From Oegoconia quadripuncta (Eukaryota > Arthropoda > Insecta > Lepidoptera > Autostichidae): DNA of 64,000 bases. This document shows, piece by piece, positions 10,882 to 21,399 of this stretch. Where the stretch lies: positions 40,455,242 through 40,519,241 of the forward strand of contig OX438743.1 in the NCBI GenBank assembly GCA_949316235.1. Reading direction: 5' to 3'. Made by a program: the position numbers and the translations under genes. The notes below the pieces were generated by a model. It did not search any database. It was given only the letters and a program-made list of their open reading frames with translations, and was not told the origin of the DNA. How positions within the stretch are numbered: position 1 is the stretch's first letter; every line of letters begins with the position of its first letter.

Positions 10882-10929
10882 TAGTTTTATTTTTTATTTT
10901 ATTTTATTTTATTTTATTTTATTTTATTA
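10882..10929. repeat. (TTTTA)n microsatellite
   Basis: About nine tandem TTTTA pentamers, with slightly irregular edges. Confidence 0.9.
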
Positions 10930-11498
10930 GGTACACCAACAGTATAACATATCACACTCTTATGAAAGCTTATACAGTAGTTTTGTTCTGATACGAATAC
11001 CTATTACAGGCGTACACAACATTGATAACATAGCTACACTAGTTACATAAGTAGTACCTACAATGTATTATTTTGAAATACTTAATTATTTAATTATAAA
11101 TAAGGTACCTATAATGGTAATAATATTGTAGTCAAAATTCAAATAAACTAAATATTAAAGATTTTGAAAATTATGGAAAATTATGGATTAGAAAGAGAAG
11201 CTTTGAGGTGTTTCAGTATTTTACTGCTAAAATTCAAGATTGGATCATGGAAGATATCAACATCCAATAGTTTCCAAAACAACCAACTTAATGAATCCGA
11301 TTCGAGTTGATCATTCGATCCGGAATACAAGTTATGCGCTTGTTGGAAAAACCATTTTGTACATGTAAATATATTACCCATGCCTAAACCAAGCATGGAT
11401 AAACGTAGAATACTAAGTGGCGCTACGTAATACACGACCTAGGCAATGTCGACGTAATACTCGCAGTTGATCGTGAATTAAACATTTCGTATACTTGC
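10930..11498. other. No recognisable feature up to the gap
   Basis: AT-rich. The minus-strand 84-codon frame at 11181-11435 has no motif I recognise. Confidence 0.5.
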
Positions 11499-11698
11499 NN
11501 NNNNNNNNNNNNNNNNNNNNNNNNNNNNNNNNNNNNNNNNNNNNNNNNNNNNNNNNNNNNNNNNNNNNNNNNNNNNNNNNNNNNNNNNNNNNNNNNNNNN
11601 NNNNNNNNNNNNNNNNNNNNNNNNNNNNNNNNNNNNNNNNNNNNNNNNNNNNNNNNNNNNNNNNNNNNNNNNNNNNNNNNNNNNNNNNNNNNNNNNNN
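11499..11698. other. Assembly gap, 200 N
   Basis: Exactly 200 unresolved bases, most likely a placeholder of fixed length. It cuts off the end of the RTE LINE fragment on its right side. Confidence 0.99.
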
Positions 11699-12062
11699 TT
11701 TCTTTGACTTCCTGATAGGATACGGCATTTACTTTTTCCATTACTTGTACCATGTATGTTCTTCTAGGCCTTTCTCTCTTCCTCTTCCCTTCCACTTTTC
11801 CTTCGATGATGTTCTTGATAAAGGTGCCGTGTCGTATCAAATGACCAAACATCTTTCCCCTTCTGTTTTCAATGACCTTCAAAAATAGTCTGTTCTCATT
11901 AACCATATGCAGGATCTCTTCATTGTTCTTTATTTCCATCCAGCTTATTCATTCCATTCTTTGCCAACACCACATTTTAAATGCTTCTAATCTTTCTCTA
12001 TCGCGTTGTGTCGTAGTCCACATTTCAGTTCCATGTAGAACAATGCTCCAGATATACACTTT
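11699..12062 (-). pseudogene. RTE-type LINE ORF2 C-terminus
   Basis: Reading on the minus strand from about 12060: SIVLHGTEMWTTTQRDRERL, EAFKMWCWQRME, then SWMEIKNNEEILHMVNEN, GKMFGHLIRHGTF and IEGKVEGKRKRERPRRTYM. The order LYG(A/T)E.W, LEAF.MWCWRRM, GH(L/I)(L/I)RH, EGKR.R.RPR is the C-terminal signature I know from RTE-clade LINEs. One stop interrupts the frame after QRME. The gap removes the terminus. A second copy lies at 36346. Confidence 0.8.
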
Positions 12063-12319
12063 GACCAGACGTTACCACAATGTACCCAATTTGGCGATCG
12101 AACGCAAGCGAAGTAAACACGCGGCAATATTTTTGCGATCAACCGTAATTTTTTTTTACTTTTCGTTATTATGACAGGAGATCGATGTCATGGTTCCACA
12201 ATCACATATTTCGCTCAAAACTGAGAATAAAATCTACAAGCCCTATTGTAAAATTCTGGATTAAAGACAATGAAACGTGCAATTTTCATCCAATCCATTA
12301 GACGTTATCCCCTTTTCCT

Positions 12320-12437
12320 TACTTCTAGGGCGCTTAGATGGTACAAAATTTAGCGTTCGAGCGCAAGCGAGCTAAAGTTACTTCTAGGGCGCTTAGATGG
12401 TACCAAATTTGCAATCGAGCGCAAGCGAGCTAAACGG
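12320..12437. repeat. Two-copy tandem repeat, about 58 bp unit
   Basis: TACTTCTAGGGCGCTTAGAT, then GGTAC and AAATTT, then CGAGCGCAAGCGAGCTAAA is present twice in tandem. Single related words (CGATCGAACGCAAGCGAAG) lie near 12094 and 12605. Confidence 0.75.
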
Positions 12438-12659
12438 CAAATTTGTGTGTGCAGTGGCCGGTGTCACTGAATTCTAGGAAGTCCAATGTCGCGGCATTAT
12501 GCTAAATGGGTGCCCTTCAGGCACCACCACTTCATATTGTAGGTACTAATTGAATTAAGCAATAATGATGTCAAAAAACAACTTTTTCTTTCTTTCAAAA
12601 TTTTAGAGATCGAACGCAAAAATTTTTGCGGCTGCTGGCTTTAGTTAATTATACCATTA

Positions 12660-12795
12660 GGTACTTCTTACGTGAGTTCTTATGTAATATTGTTGTTTTG
12701 TTACCTATATTACCTTATCTACTTATCAATAATAAGCTAACTGTATGTGTGTGACTACAGAAACAAATAAAGGTTTTATCTATCCATCTAATTTG
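12660..12795 (+). repeat. Retroelement 3' end, (TATC)n tail
   Basis: The TATGTGTGTGACTACAG and ACAAATAAAGG words lead into TTTATCTATCCATC. The same end occurs at 37860-37992 and 45405-45525, each with a TATC run. This fits the 3' tail of one LINE or SINE family. Confidence 0.6.
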
Positions 12796-12914
12796 ACTTT
12801 CTGCGAATTGTACTTGGTTTTTTTTATCTTTAGATGAAATGTGAATTGTCCAAAATATTCCATTTGAACTATTTCTTTCTGGATTTAGTATATTAGTCAA
12901 GGCTGACGTTAGTT

Positions 12915-13110
12915 ATAATTCGTCAAGCGTTTATTTACCGCCCTCTTTGTTTTCAATTCGTCAAATATAATTTTTGTTTAGCTTCGTCAAGTATGTAAAT
13001 ATTTCCAATTTGCCAAAGCAGTAAATTGTTCTAATTGGTTAAACCTGTAACGAGTTCTGATTCGTCAAATCTGCAGCAAGTTCTAGCTGATTCGTCAAGT
13101 ATCCAATTTA
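12915..13110. repeat. Degenerate tandem repeat with TTCGTCAA word
   Basis: The word AATTCGTCAA or a close variant occurs near 12919, 12957, 12983, 13061 and 13091. AATTTGCCAAAG and AATTGGTTAAAC fill the gaps near 13011 and 13039. Spacing is about 22-38 bp, averaging near 29. Confidence 0.55.
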
Positions 13111-13293
13111 CTGAAATTATAAAACATTACTCGTATAATATTGCACACTTATGTATTTCCAAAAGAAAATAGTTCATACCTAATCGTTTAATGAAAAAGA
13201 AAACAAAACAGAATCACTTTTAACTTCAAAAACATTAGAAACATATTGTAAGGTATATTCCTTATTTCCTAGTCAAGACTGAACTGACACTTA

Positions 13294-13643
13294 GGTAAGT
13301 GAAATAGAGGGTATTGGCATAGGTAGGTTATTTTTTTTTTCAAAACCATCGACGCCCGCACCTGCCGGTGATTGATGTGCGACTGGCGAAATTCGTAGGG
13401 TTTTTTTTTTTTTTTTTTTTGTGTTATTTGGAATCATATTTTCTCTAAGTATATTTCATTTATAGTATTTAATTTAATTATGTAATTATGTCAAATATGT
13501 AACAAACGTGACTGTCAAATGACAACGCTTTATTCGGTGTTGGTTAAAATAAAAATTAAAAATAAACTACCTATTCAATACCTGCTATTTCACTTACCTA
13601 ATATGCCCTATTTTTTTCGTTACGGTAAAAAATCTCATCCGGT
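13294..13643. mobile_element. Inverted-repeat element, GGTAAGTGAAATAG ends
   Basis: The left end is GGTAAGTGAAATAGAGGGTA, with GGCATAGGTAGGTTA. The right end is the complement, TACCTGCTATTTCACTTACC, followed by TAATATGCCCTATTTTTTTC and CTCATCCGGT. A longer copy with a nested MITE is at 30850-32034, and an end fragment is at 46312-46395. No transposase is present. Confidence 0.6.
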
Positions 13644-14128
13644 ACTACCATTGGCTAGCTATTTAGTTAATAGCATTATCTCCTATCCCACTTGAACTGA
13701 ACGGCACACAACTTCATCGGTGTCGTCAGATATCGTTGACAAATGAGACAACGTGAAATTACCGAGCGAACAATGAAGCAACCAATCACACGTCAGAACG
13801 TAATCACGAATGATGAATTTACATAGCTCACCAGATTTGGCGGTAGCTGTCAATGAGTTCATTTTATTATCCAGTAGGTACAGTCGACATCAAAATGATA
13901 ACAGCAATGAGGCTGATCAAAAAAATTAACTGATACTGCAAATGTCATCCTGCAGGGGCAGCAGAGTTTACTGATAGAATTTAAAGGAAAACAGTATGTG
14001 TTTATGGGTGCAATAAGGTTCATAAGTCCATTTCCAGTCCCAATTCAACAAATTTAGATTTTATCGAACACGATCAATCGATAAGGTACGAATAAGTGTC
14101 GATTACCAAAGCGACGGTTGCGATTTTT
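13644..14128. other. No recognisable feature
   Basis: No coding signal and no matched repeat. Confidence 0.5.
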
Positions 14129-14347
14129 TTTTACACTTAGGTACACCAATCATCTAGTCCCAAACTAAGAAAAGCTTGTACTATGGATACTAGATAACGG
14201 ATAAACATACATGAATATTTATATAAACATCCATGACTCGGGAATAAATGTTCGTATTCATCATACAAACATTTACCCGTCGCGGGCATCGAACCCGCAA
14301 CCGTTGGTTTCGCTGACAAGCTCACTATCCACTACACCAATCGGTCG
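14129..14347 (-). mobile_element. SINE family 1, near full length
   Basis: On the minus strand it has a tRNA-like head (CGACCGATTGGTGTAGTGG as the A-box region, GGTTCGATGCCCGCGACGGG as the B-box region), then the AATATTCATGTATG body and the GGTGTACCTAAGTGTAAA end. Confidence 0.85.
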
Positions 14348-15139
14348 TAATTTTTGATGACTTGATTGACTGCACAAAAATTAAAACTATTTCATAAAAA
14401 TCGAATGAATGGCACTTTTGGACCCAACTGTACCCACATTCAGATATGAATGTAGATGAGAGCGAAGGTTGCAACCACAGTTACACCTAATCTCAATGCC
14501 ATGAACAGTTATCTATCTCCCATACAGCCGCATGCCAGAACATAACAATGCTATTTATTACTCCACGGCGAACTGATAAGATTGGATACGTTATATGAGT
14601 AACCACTTTTTCTATGCGTATACTTACCTAGGTAGTACTTTAATGATTTTGAAGGCGAAAACTATGGGCAATGGTTGTTTTCTGAGCAATTTTTAAAACA
14701 TCATGATTACCTGAACGGTCTAGGGTACCTATAGTGGCGAAAACAACGCTTGCGGGTTCAAATCCCGTTAGGTGAAAATACTTGTAGTGTGAAAACTTTG
14801 CATCAGCGTACTACCGTACGGGAAATGTATACCTAGCTTTTTATGCGGTCGACTATACCTACCTACCGTACTCAAGATCAAGATAAAAGCACAAGAATAA
14901 ATATAAATAACATTACCCGAGAGCGAACTCCTTCAGTTTTTTATATAATACTAATAGGTACTAGGTTTACGAGTTATGTTAAATTGAATTGAAAAGTTTA
15001 TGTATGTACTTACGTCATGTAGTCTGATAATGTGTGTGTGCATTGTATAATGATGGCAAATAACATGTTATTATACACCTACACAACGTGTAAAGGAAAG
15101 GGTGTATCAAGACGAAATGTATACCTATACGAGACCTGT
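14348..15139. other. Unassigned; one SINE-head-like B box near 14757
   Basis: GCGGGTTCAAATCCCGTTAG near 14752 fits a Pol III B box. It may be an isolated SINE head, but no SINE body follows. Otherwise no signal. Confidence 0.35.
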
Positions 15140-15142
15140 TAA

Positions 15143-15925
15143 GGCTGACAATATACGTCAGATTTTTCCAACAGTATAGTCGGATCCGATAGTCGTATAG
15201 GTGTTTACGATTTCATTATCGGTTTTTTCTTCTTTCGCGTCAACAAGAGTAAATATTTTTTTTTTGTAAGTAAATGCAATAAGTAAAAGTAATTCGTCGT
15301 CCATTACTGATGCGCATGTCACATTTTTTTTGGTCTGGCATTCTGCACAGGATCTCTATACACGTTACTGTCTCCGATCCTTTCGGCTTGATTAGCGACT
15401 AAGGCCGGGAATATACGTCCGATAGTGTTTCCGATTGTCTGATCCGACTATCTGATCGTATTTACTGAATACACGTCCGATTCTTCTGTCAGACTTTTAA
15501 ATAAATAAATAAAAATTATTTATTTGCAAGAATATGGTACAATTTTTTCTGAACTCAGTCGTTCTCGAGCTATTATAGTGCTTGCGTGCGGAGCAGAAAG
15601 AGAAAATGGACGACAAATTACTGTTACATTGCATTTACATCTTCTTCCACCTTTGACCTCATCTTCACTTAACATCAGGTGTGATTGAGGTCAAGTACGA
15701 ACTCGTCGTGCATAAAAAAAATTAAAAAAAAAAATTACAAAAAAATGAAAATTGATAATATTTTGACGCGTTGACGCAAAAGAAGAAAAAAAACGATAAT
15801 AAAATCTACGCACCCCGAAGCTGTTTCCGACGTGTAATGAATGTTCAAACAAAACTATGTCTCCAGTCTGACCAGACTATCGGATCCGACTATCGGAATT
15901 AAAAATCTGACGTATATTCCCAGCC
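15143..15925. mobile_element. Harbinger-type MITE with TAA duplication
   Basis: The termini are inverted: GGCTGACAATATACGTCAGA on the left, and CTGACGTATATTCCCAGCC read backwards on the right. TAA flanks both sides (15140-15142 and 15926-15928). The complementarity continues inward through the GGATCCGA/TATCGG words and the ATTATCGGTTTTTTCTTC / GAAGAAAAAAAACGATAAT stretches. A second terminus-like stretch, TAAGGCCGGGAATATACGTC at 15400, suggests a relative nested inside. A SINE family 2 tail (15648-15720) is also inserted. No transposase. Confidence 0.65.
15648..15720 (+). mobile_element. SINE family 2, 3' tail only
   Basis: CATCTTCACTTAACATCAGG, TGTGATTGAGGTCAAG, then a poly-A tract. It is a heavily 5'-truncated copy inside the Harbinger-type MITE. 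Confidence 0.75.
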
Positions 15926-15929
15926 TAAA

Positions 15930-16795
15930 CTTCAACGAACATTTGTTCTACCATTGTCACGTGAAAGATAAATGCCAATGCATTTTGTTTATATCTTATC
16001 CAATAGTTTAATCAAGTTTGTGGACATAGCTGACATCAATTACCTCGTTCTAGAATCTAAACCAATCAATAACAATTTAGTAAACATGATATCATGATAA
16101 ACACCTACATAATACCTATTTTATAATCGTACTGCAATCATGTAGTAAGAAACGTGAACTCATCAATAGACAGGTTTCGCAATATTCGGGCATTGTTTAC
16201 CTCTTGTTTAGATCATTCTTCGGTTTACAATCGACCGAAACGAATAATAATATTGCTTCACCAAGACACAATAGCAATTATGAAAATCATAATAGACTAT
16301 TTTATAATATTCTAGTTTGATGACTGTTGATAATCAGAGACAGTCGTGACCGTGACCCAGATAGTTAGTGTTGTAAACAATTGTAGATAGGTATAATTCA
16401 CTAATCGTTCGTCCGCTTTAAATTTTTTTCATTTTCATAGTACATCATCATTACAGATTTGATGCCGACGTCGATAATGCAATATTATATCAATACTATT
16501 TTAAACAATAGGGTTTTACACATTTTTCCTTAAATTTTACAAAAAAAAAATCGTTAACTATCAATAATTTAATATCTAATTTATTTGACATCACACCAAG
16601 AATTTTGTACATATTTACAAAAACGAAATAGTAAATACACATTTACAAATTAAAAAATAATAAATATATATAAAACATTACAATTATCTAGTTATAGTTG
16701 GTAGGCTTAGTTTATGTATTTTTATCTTTACGTTATATTTTTTACCAACTATAAAATATACCCGTATTGCTACTATTTGTGCAAACCTCACCTAC
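15930..16795. other. No recognisable feature
   Basis: AT-rich sequence with no gene signal or matched repeat. Confidence 0.5.
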
Positions 16796-16799
16796 TGGT

Positions 16800-16950
16800 A
16801 GCTTGTATCTTTACCCTAAGGTTTGCCTGGAAGAGATCGCTGTTAGCGATAAGGCCGCCTTTTTGTGCGATTAATGATGTACGCTGTATTCTTCATGTAG
16901 CTTTTGTTAATTGTGCAATAAAGAGTATTTGATTGATTGATTGATTGATA
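16800..16950 (+). repeat. Retroelement 3' end, GGAAGAGATCGC type, (GATT)n tail
   Basis: TTGCCTGGAAGAGATCGCTG, GCGATAAGGCCGCC and TTGTGCAATAAAGAGTAT are followed by GATTGATTGATTGATTGATA. The same end recurs at 36145, 48590, 54605 and 59035 with different short tails. It looks like the 3' UTR of one LINE family. Confidence 0.6.
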
Positions 16951-17097
16951 AAACACACATTTAATTCATCCACTTAAAGAAAATATACTACATATGATTA
17001 TTAATAAAATTTACTAATTTAGTGGATGGGTTGGAGCCTCAAGAAAATAGCTGTTTTTCAGTCTCCACCTCGTGCGTTCACTGATAGATAACAGAGG

Positions 17098-17281
17098 GCG
17101 GAGTGTAAGTTTTGTTTCGACTTAACTTTACTACCGCGTTCACGTTTACGTGAAGATTTGTATGGAGAAATATGCAGCGCCTCTAGCGGATAGATTGCGA
17201 AACGATTTTTTTCATAAGGACTTTTTTCGTAAACGCGAACGCGATGGTAAAGTTAAAAACGAGACAAAACTTACACTTCGC
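17098..17281. mobile_element. 184-bp MITE, copy 1
   Basis: The imperfect terminal inverted repeats run GCGGAGTGTAAGTTTTGT and, from the other end, GCGAAGTGTAAGTTTTGT. They extend about 50 bp inward over the AACTTTAC and CGCGTTC.CGTTTA words. A second copy of exactly the same length lies inverted at 47943-48126. Confidence 0.75.
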
Positions 17282-17489
17282 ACACAGAACGTACTATAAC
17301 ACGTCAGAAGTTGTCGTATACTACAATACAATTGGCTACAAGCTCCATGCAAGCAAGCATTACATGATCAAAACTTTGGAAAAAATTTGAAATAATAATA
17401 ATAGTCGAAAAACACCCTGCAATTCCTATATAACTATAAAGTCAGTCTCACAAACAAAATCTCAAATAATAGAACTGGTACTGGTAGAA

Positions 17490-17535
17490 TAATAGTACGA
17501 ACTCGTCGTGCATAAAAAAAAAAAACAAAAAAACT
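17490..17535 (+). mobile_element. SINE family 2, minimal tail
   Basis: AGTACGAACTCGTCGTGCAT followed by a poly-A tract: only the last 20 bp of the SINE plus its tail. Confidence 0.55.
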
Positions 17536-17737
17536 GGCTAGCACGTCAGACTTCAGTATCACAGAGGCCCAGGTACAGTTTATTTACCACTTCATTTGTT
17601 AGAGTCCTATGTTTTCTTAATCGTTTCAGCTCCATAGTAAAAATCGTCCTTTTAAAATAATCTTTACTTTAATTAGATTAAAATTATAACATTTTACCTA
17701 TGCTTATGTTCTTTAGTGGCATCAACTACTCTACGCG

Positions 17738-17790
17738 GGGGGACTGAAAATCAGCAGCTTTGCTGAGTCCCAACCCAATTCATCTTGTCC
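17738..17790. repeat. Repeat shared with 20920-20965
   Basis: GGACTGAAAATCAGCAGC then TTTGCTGAGTCCCAACCC is the reverse complement of the phrase at 20920 (GACTCAGCAGTGTAGCTGAT). A further fragment lies near 17028-17070. The family is not identified. Confidence 0.5.
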
Positions 17791-17809
17791 TAGTTCTAAT
17801 CAACTTTTA

Positions 17810-18125
17810 GGCCCGTATCTCCGTAACAGTCTTGTAACCGGTCTCAAGTATACGTGTTGATTAATAAACCTTACTTGAGACCTGAAAGGCATGTGCATAC
17901 TCAAGCAGTACTCACTTGAGAGGTGCGCCGAGTTTCACGTATAAAAATGAAACTCAAACTAGCATGCATTCGTCGCGGAGACGAATACTTGAGAAGTGAT
18001 CTCTGCTGAGTAGACCTCAAGATTGATGTATAAATTAGCACGGAGCTTGAGATAGCATCAACTGCTTAAGACGCATCTCGGTTGATACAGCCTCAAGACT
18101 TGTATTGAGATTAGTTTTACGGGCC
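17810..18125. mobile_element. CTTGAG-rich MITE, copy 1
   Basis: The ends are GGCCCGTATCTCC and its near complement TTTTACGGGCC, flanked by TTA and TAA. The body carries many CTTGAG/CTCAAG hexamers arranged as palindromic pairs. A second copy without the terminal GGCCCG lies at 55072-55383. The shorter relatives at 26243 and 49582 share the end and the hexamers. Confidence 0.65.
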
Positions 18126-18403
18126 TAAGTTTGTTAATTAATTTTGGGATGAATAAGTATCTTTTTATTTATTTAAATGAAAAAGTCTATTAATACAGTT
18201 AATGAAATTATTTTACCGTGGATCATTTCAAGGTCAATAAAAAAAAATCTAACAAATCGGTAGCTTGCATAAATATAATAAAACATGACTATTGCATTAA
18301 AATAACCACTGTGACTTTCATTGCATCGAAGAATATGCTTAGACCTGTGACTATTTTCAAAAAAAATGACAATTTTTTTTTTATATTTAAGTAAGTACGC
18401 TTC

Positions 18404-18498
18404 CATGTTCGACCTCATCTTCTCATCTCACTTAACATCAGGTGTGATTGAGGTCAAGTACCAACCAGTTATGCATAAAAAAAAAAAAAAAAAAAAGG
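18404..18498 (+). mobile_element. SINE family 2, 3' tail
   Basis: GCTTCCATGTTCGACCTCAT, CACTTAACATCAGGTGTGAT and a run of about 20 A. It interrupts the inverted-repeat element A2. Confidence 0.8.
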
Positions 18499-18719
18499 AA
18501 AAGTTTCCCCGAGGGCAAATATCACGACTCAATAAATTATTTTTAGAAAATATAAGTAGATAACCATTGAATAATTTCTTAGAAAATTGTTTTGGGAGGT
18601 CTTAGCATCTACAACGCAATGAAGTTCGCAGTGGTAAATTTAATTTAGTATAGGTTTTATAACTAACTACCTATACTATACCTAAAGCAAGCTACAGAAT
18701 GGTCAGAAAACGGTCAGTG

Positions 18720-18815
18720 AATAGGCATTTACTGGGTGCGCGTGATACATCTTCGGCTACATCGTCACTTTCCATCAGGTGAGATTGTAGCCAAACGCGA
18801 AACCAGTTTAAAAAA
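18720..18815 (+). mobile_element. LINE 3' end, CATCAGGTGA type
   Basis: TAGGCATTTACTGGGTGCGC, CTTTCCATCAGGTGAGATTG and a poly-A tail. This is the sense orientation of the end seen at 7440 (-) and 35636 (-). It is nested in element A2. Confidence 0.7.
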
Positions 18816-18915
18816 AAAAGAAAAAAAACATTTTTTTTTCTATTACTGGTGGGCACTCTACCCTTCTACAAAAAAACAGGAACTTTAAGATTATACGAAT
18901 TTACACTAAAAAAAA

Positions 18916-19505
18916 AATTAAAACTTTTACAAGACTATTCTGCCCTTTATCTAATTATAAAGAGCGACTACGAGACACGCATAGCCAGATACGCACTTAG
19001 CCGGTTTTACGTGTTTCATGATTGTATAATTTATATTTGAAAAATAAATGGTTTAAATGATACTATTTTAATTTTTCGCAAGTGTAGCGGGCTTGCTATG
19101 AATGTGCCGAGCTAAATCGATCGCAGTTCACGGAAGCCTTTCGAATCGGGCACACCGTACCTACTTTCACAAATTAGTGACATTAACTGGTTTCGCGGAT
19201 CTTCCACTTTTAGGTGATTTGAATTCATCACAAGAAACTGAATATGGGGTTACGTAAAACGGAAAGTTCTTAATTGGTAACCGAAATATATTAACAGACA
19301 TAATTAACCACAGAGCTAAGTCTGTTTTTCCAATCGTTCGAAAGCATATCCGTGCTCGTAAATGTTATGCAAATTGCACCCTGGGAAAGGCTTATGTCCA
19401 GTAATAGATTTCTAAAGGCTGTTGATGATGAAGTAGGTAGGTACTTACCTATCCACTTATCAAACTCGTGTCTAACTATAGGCACATGGGTATACAACCT
19501 ACCCA
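18916..19505. other. No recognisable feature
   Basis: No gene signal. A typical LINE-tail word, GGCTTATGTCCAGTAATAG, occurs near 19388. Confidence 0.45.
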
Positions 19506-19509
19506 TGGT

Positions 19510-19848
19510 GAACCGCCTCCGTGGCTCAATGTAAACAACATGGGGTTTTCGATTTGGAGGTCGCGGGTTCGATCCCCAGCGGGGTACATGTTTAAGTACT
19601 CGGTTTGATTGGTGGTATGGCATTTTAAATGTCCGCCTGGCTAGCTACCACCATCTTATCTAAATCTGCCGCCAAACAGCAATGTTAATAGCATTGTTGT
19701 GTTCCGGTTGTCAGAAATAAGATAGCCAGTCCCCCAAATGTGCTGGGGTTTCCGGGTCAGTACGCTTCCACTTTCGACCTCATCTTCACTTAACATCAGG
19801 TGTGATTGAGGTCAAGTGCTAAGCCGTTGTATATTATAAAAAAAATCT
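19510..19848 (+). mobile_element. SINE family 2, full length
   Basis: It starts CCGCCTCCGTGGCTCAATGT (A-box region), has the B box GGTTCGATCCCC near 19568, then the CCGCCTGGCTAGCTACCACC body and CATCAGGTGTGATTGAGGTC, and ends in poly-A. A spurious minus-strand open frame covers the head. Confidence 0.9.
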
Positions 19849-19959
19849 AGTCACAATTTTCAAAACAAACATGCTGGACTGAATCCATTCAGCCTTGTCT
19901 TAAGAAAGTAGAGTAGTTTTCTGAAACTTAAAAAAATGGATATATATCAAATGATTTTT

Positions 19960-20118
19960 ATGAAAAAATCATAGGTAAAAAAGATAGGTATATTGATATA
20001 TATATCTTCGCAACCTGATTATTAGCCGTCGTTTTTGTCATCGCGGATTAAAAAAAAGAAAAGAACACATACAAACGGCCGTCTTGAGAACCTCCTCCTT
20101 TTTGAAGTCGGTTAAAAA
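19960..20118. repeat. Lepidopteran dispersed repeat ending GAAGTCGGTTAA
   Basis: CTCCTCCTTTTTGAAGTCGG near 20089 is the well-known end of a common lepidopteran repeat, inverted relative to 9350. The left limit is uncertain. Confidence 0.45.
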
Positions 20119-20371
20119 ATCAGTACTAAAAGAGGGTCGGTTGTTAAGGTGATATCAAACATTTCCAATATGTCGATTATTACTATACTTACCTATATAG
20201 CCGACCGTGGGCGACCTTCACCAAGGTGATCGCACGGATTATGCGCCGTGGAGACGCAATAACTTCGAACTTGACATTTCAAGACCCTTGCCTTAAACGA
20301 AATATGTTTGTTTATTGCAACGACATAAATATAACAAGGTTCAGTAAATTTTTTGGCAGTGAAATGTATGC

Positions 20372-20406
20372 TCAATGTTGTTTACATTGAGCCACAGAGG
20401 CGGTTA
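20372..20406 (-). mobile_element. SINE family 2, head fragment
   Basis: TCAATGTTGTTTACATTGAG and CCACAGAGGCGG is only the A-box end of the SINE, on the minus strand. Confidence 0.6.
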
Positions 20407-20624
20407 AAAAGTTAGAAGTTGGTATAGTGCTTTATCCACAGCAAGGCGATTTCTTAATTTTGAATGTACTGTACAAGTGTTTTGTAATGTACCATCTTTG
20501 TATTTATTTTTATTTTTTCGGACACTTTGAATTACATAAAAAAAAAAACAAAAAAGGTCAGTTCAGGGTTCAGTCAGTTTTTTGCCTCAAAGCAGAGTCC
20601 TAGAACATGTATTGTGTGAACATA

Positions 20625-20828
20625 TGTTTCATGTACCATCCTTGATTGTAGATTATCCATAGATTATAAATGACTGATTGAAAAAAGACAAACCCTCTGA
20701 GTTTCTCGCTAGCTCTTCTCAGTAGTGGTCGCGTTCCGAGCTAGTGGTAGTTTAAAAAACAAGTGACGTTCATAAGTGCATATTGTATTACCTACATGAA
20801 TAAATGATTTTCATTTCATTTTCATTTA
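20625..20828 (+). mobile_element. LINE 3' UTR, (TTTCA) tail
   Basis: This sequence matches 25725-25890 nearly word for word: TCTCGCTAGCTCTTCTCAGT, GTCGCGTTCCGAGCTAGTGG and TGAATAAATGATTTTCATTT. It is a 5'-truncated copy that lacks any coding part. Confidence 0.8.
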
Positions 20829-20829
20829 A

Positions 20830-21070
20830 ATAAATAAATAAAAGTATTTATTCATCACAAAAAGAAAACACAAGCATACATAGAATCGAGAACCACAGTA
20901 TTGTGATGAATGGGTAGGGACTCAGCAGTGTAGCTGATTTTCAGCCCCCCCCCCCCCCCCCCCTTGCAGAGTAGTTTCATTTCATCTGTTTTTTTTTAAT
21001 AGTTTTGTTAATATCTTGTAATATGTTCTGTTGTAAATAATAATTAAGTTATATCAATAAATATTAACCT
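20830..21070 (-). repeat. Retroelement 3' end, minus orientation, with C19 run
   Basis: AAATAAATAAAAGTATTTAT at the left is the reverse complement of a typical LINE tail. The phrase GACTCAGCAGTGTAGCTG follows. An uninterrupted run of 19 C lies at 20945-20963. The family matches 17738. Confidence 0.5.
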
Positions 21071-21399
21071 TAATACCTACCCTACTCAACTTTAGCAAGT
21101 GGCTACATAACGGCATTTCGGAGACGCGAATATCAAATACACGAGTAGGTATCAGTTATGCAAATGTTAAAAATCGGCGATACAGTTCGGATAAGAGTGA
21201 AATAAATTTCGAGTCATAAAAACGACTTTTTTTCTACGACTCAACTTTTTTATATTCGAGTGTGTTGACCTCAATTCCACCCAACATTCACTTTTAAGGG
21301 TAATGAACTAATAAATGATATTGATCTAAGTAGGGTTGTTTGCCTAAATGCCTTAATAATACGTACGGGATACTAGAATATACCGACACTGAGGAATTC

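Larger units (their letters stand above)
18228..18915. mobile_element. Inverted-repeat element, copy A2, with nested insertions
   Basis: This is a diverged copy of the element at 1195-1985. ATCGGTAGCTTGCAT near 18256 and CTAAAGCAAGCTACAGAA near 18683 are its inverted ends. Shared internal words include GAGGGCAAATATCACGACTC and CGCAATGAAGTTC. Two elements have inserted: a SINE family 2 tail (18404-18498) and a LINE 3' end (18720-18815). Confidence 0.6.

Noticed and set aside
19291..19623. 110-codon minus-strand frame (and similar ones at 23276 and 47422) with a MPYHQ.N.VLKHVPRWGSN start
   Set aside because: All are translations of the head of SINE family 2, which is an RNA gene derivative. 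They recur at every copy.
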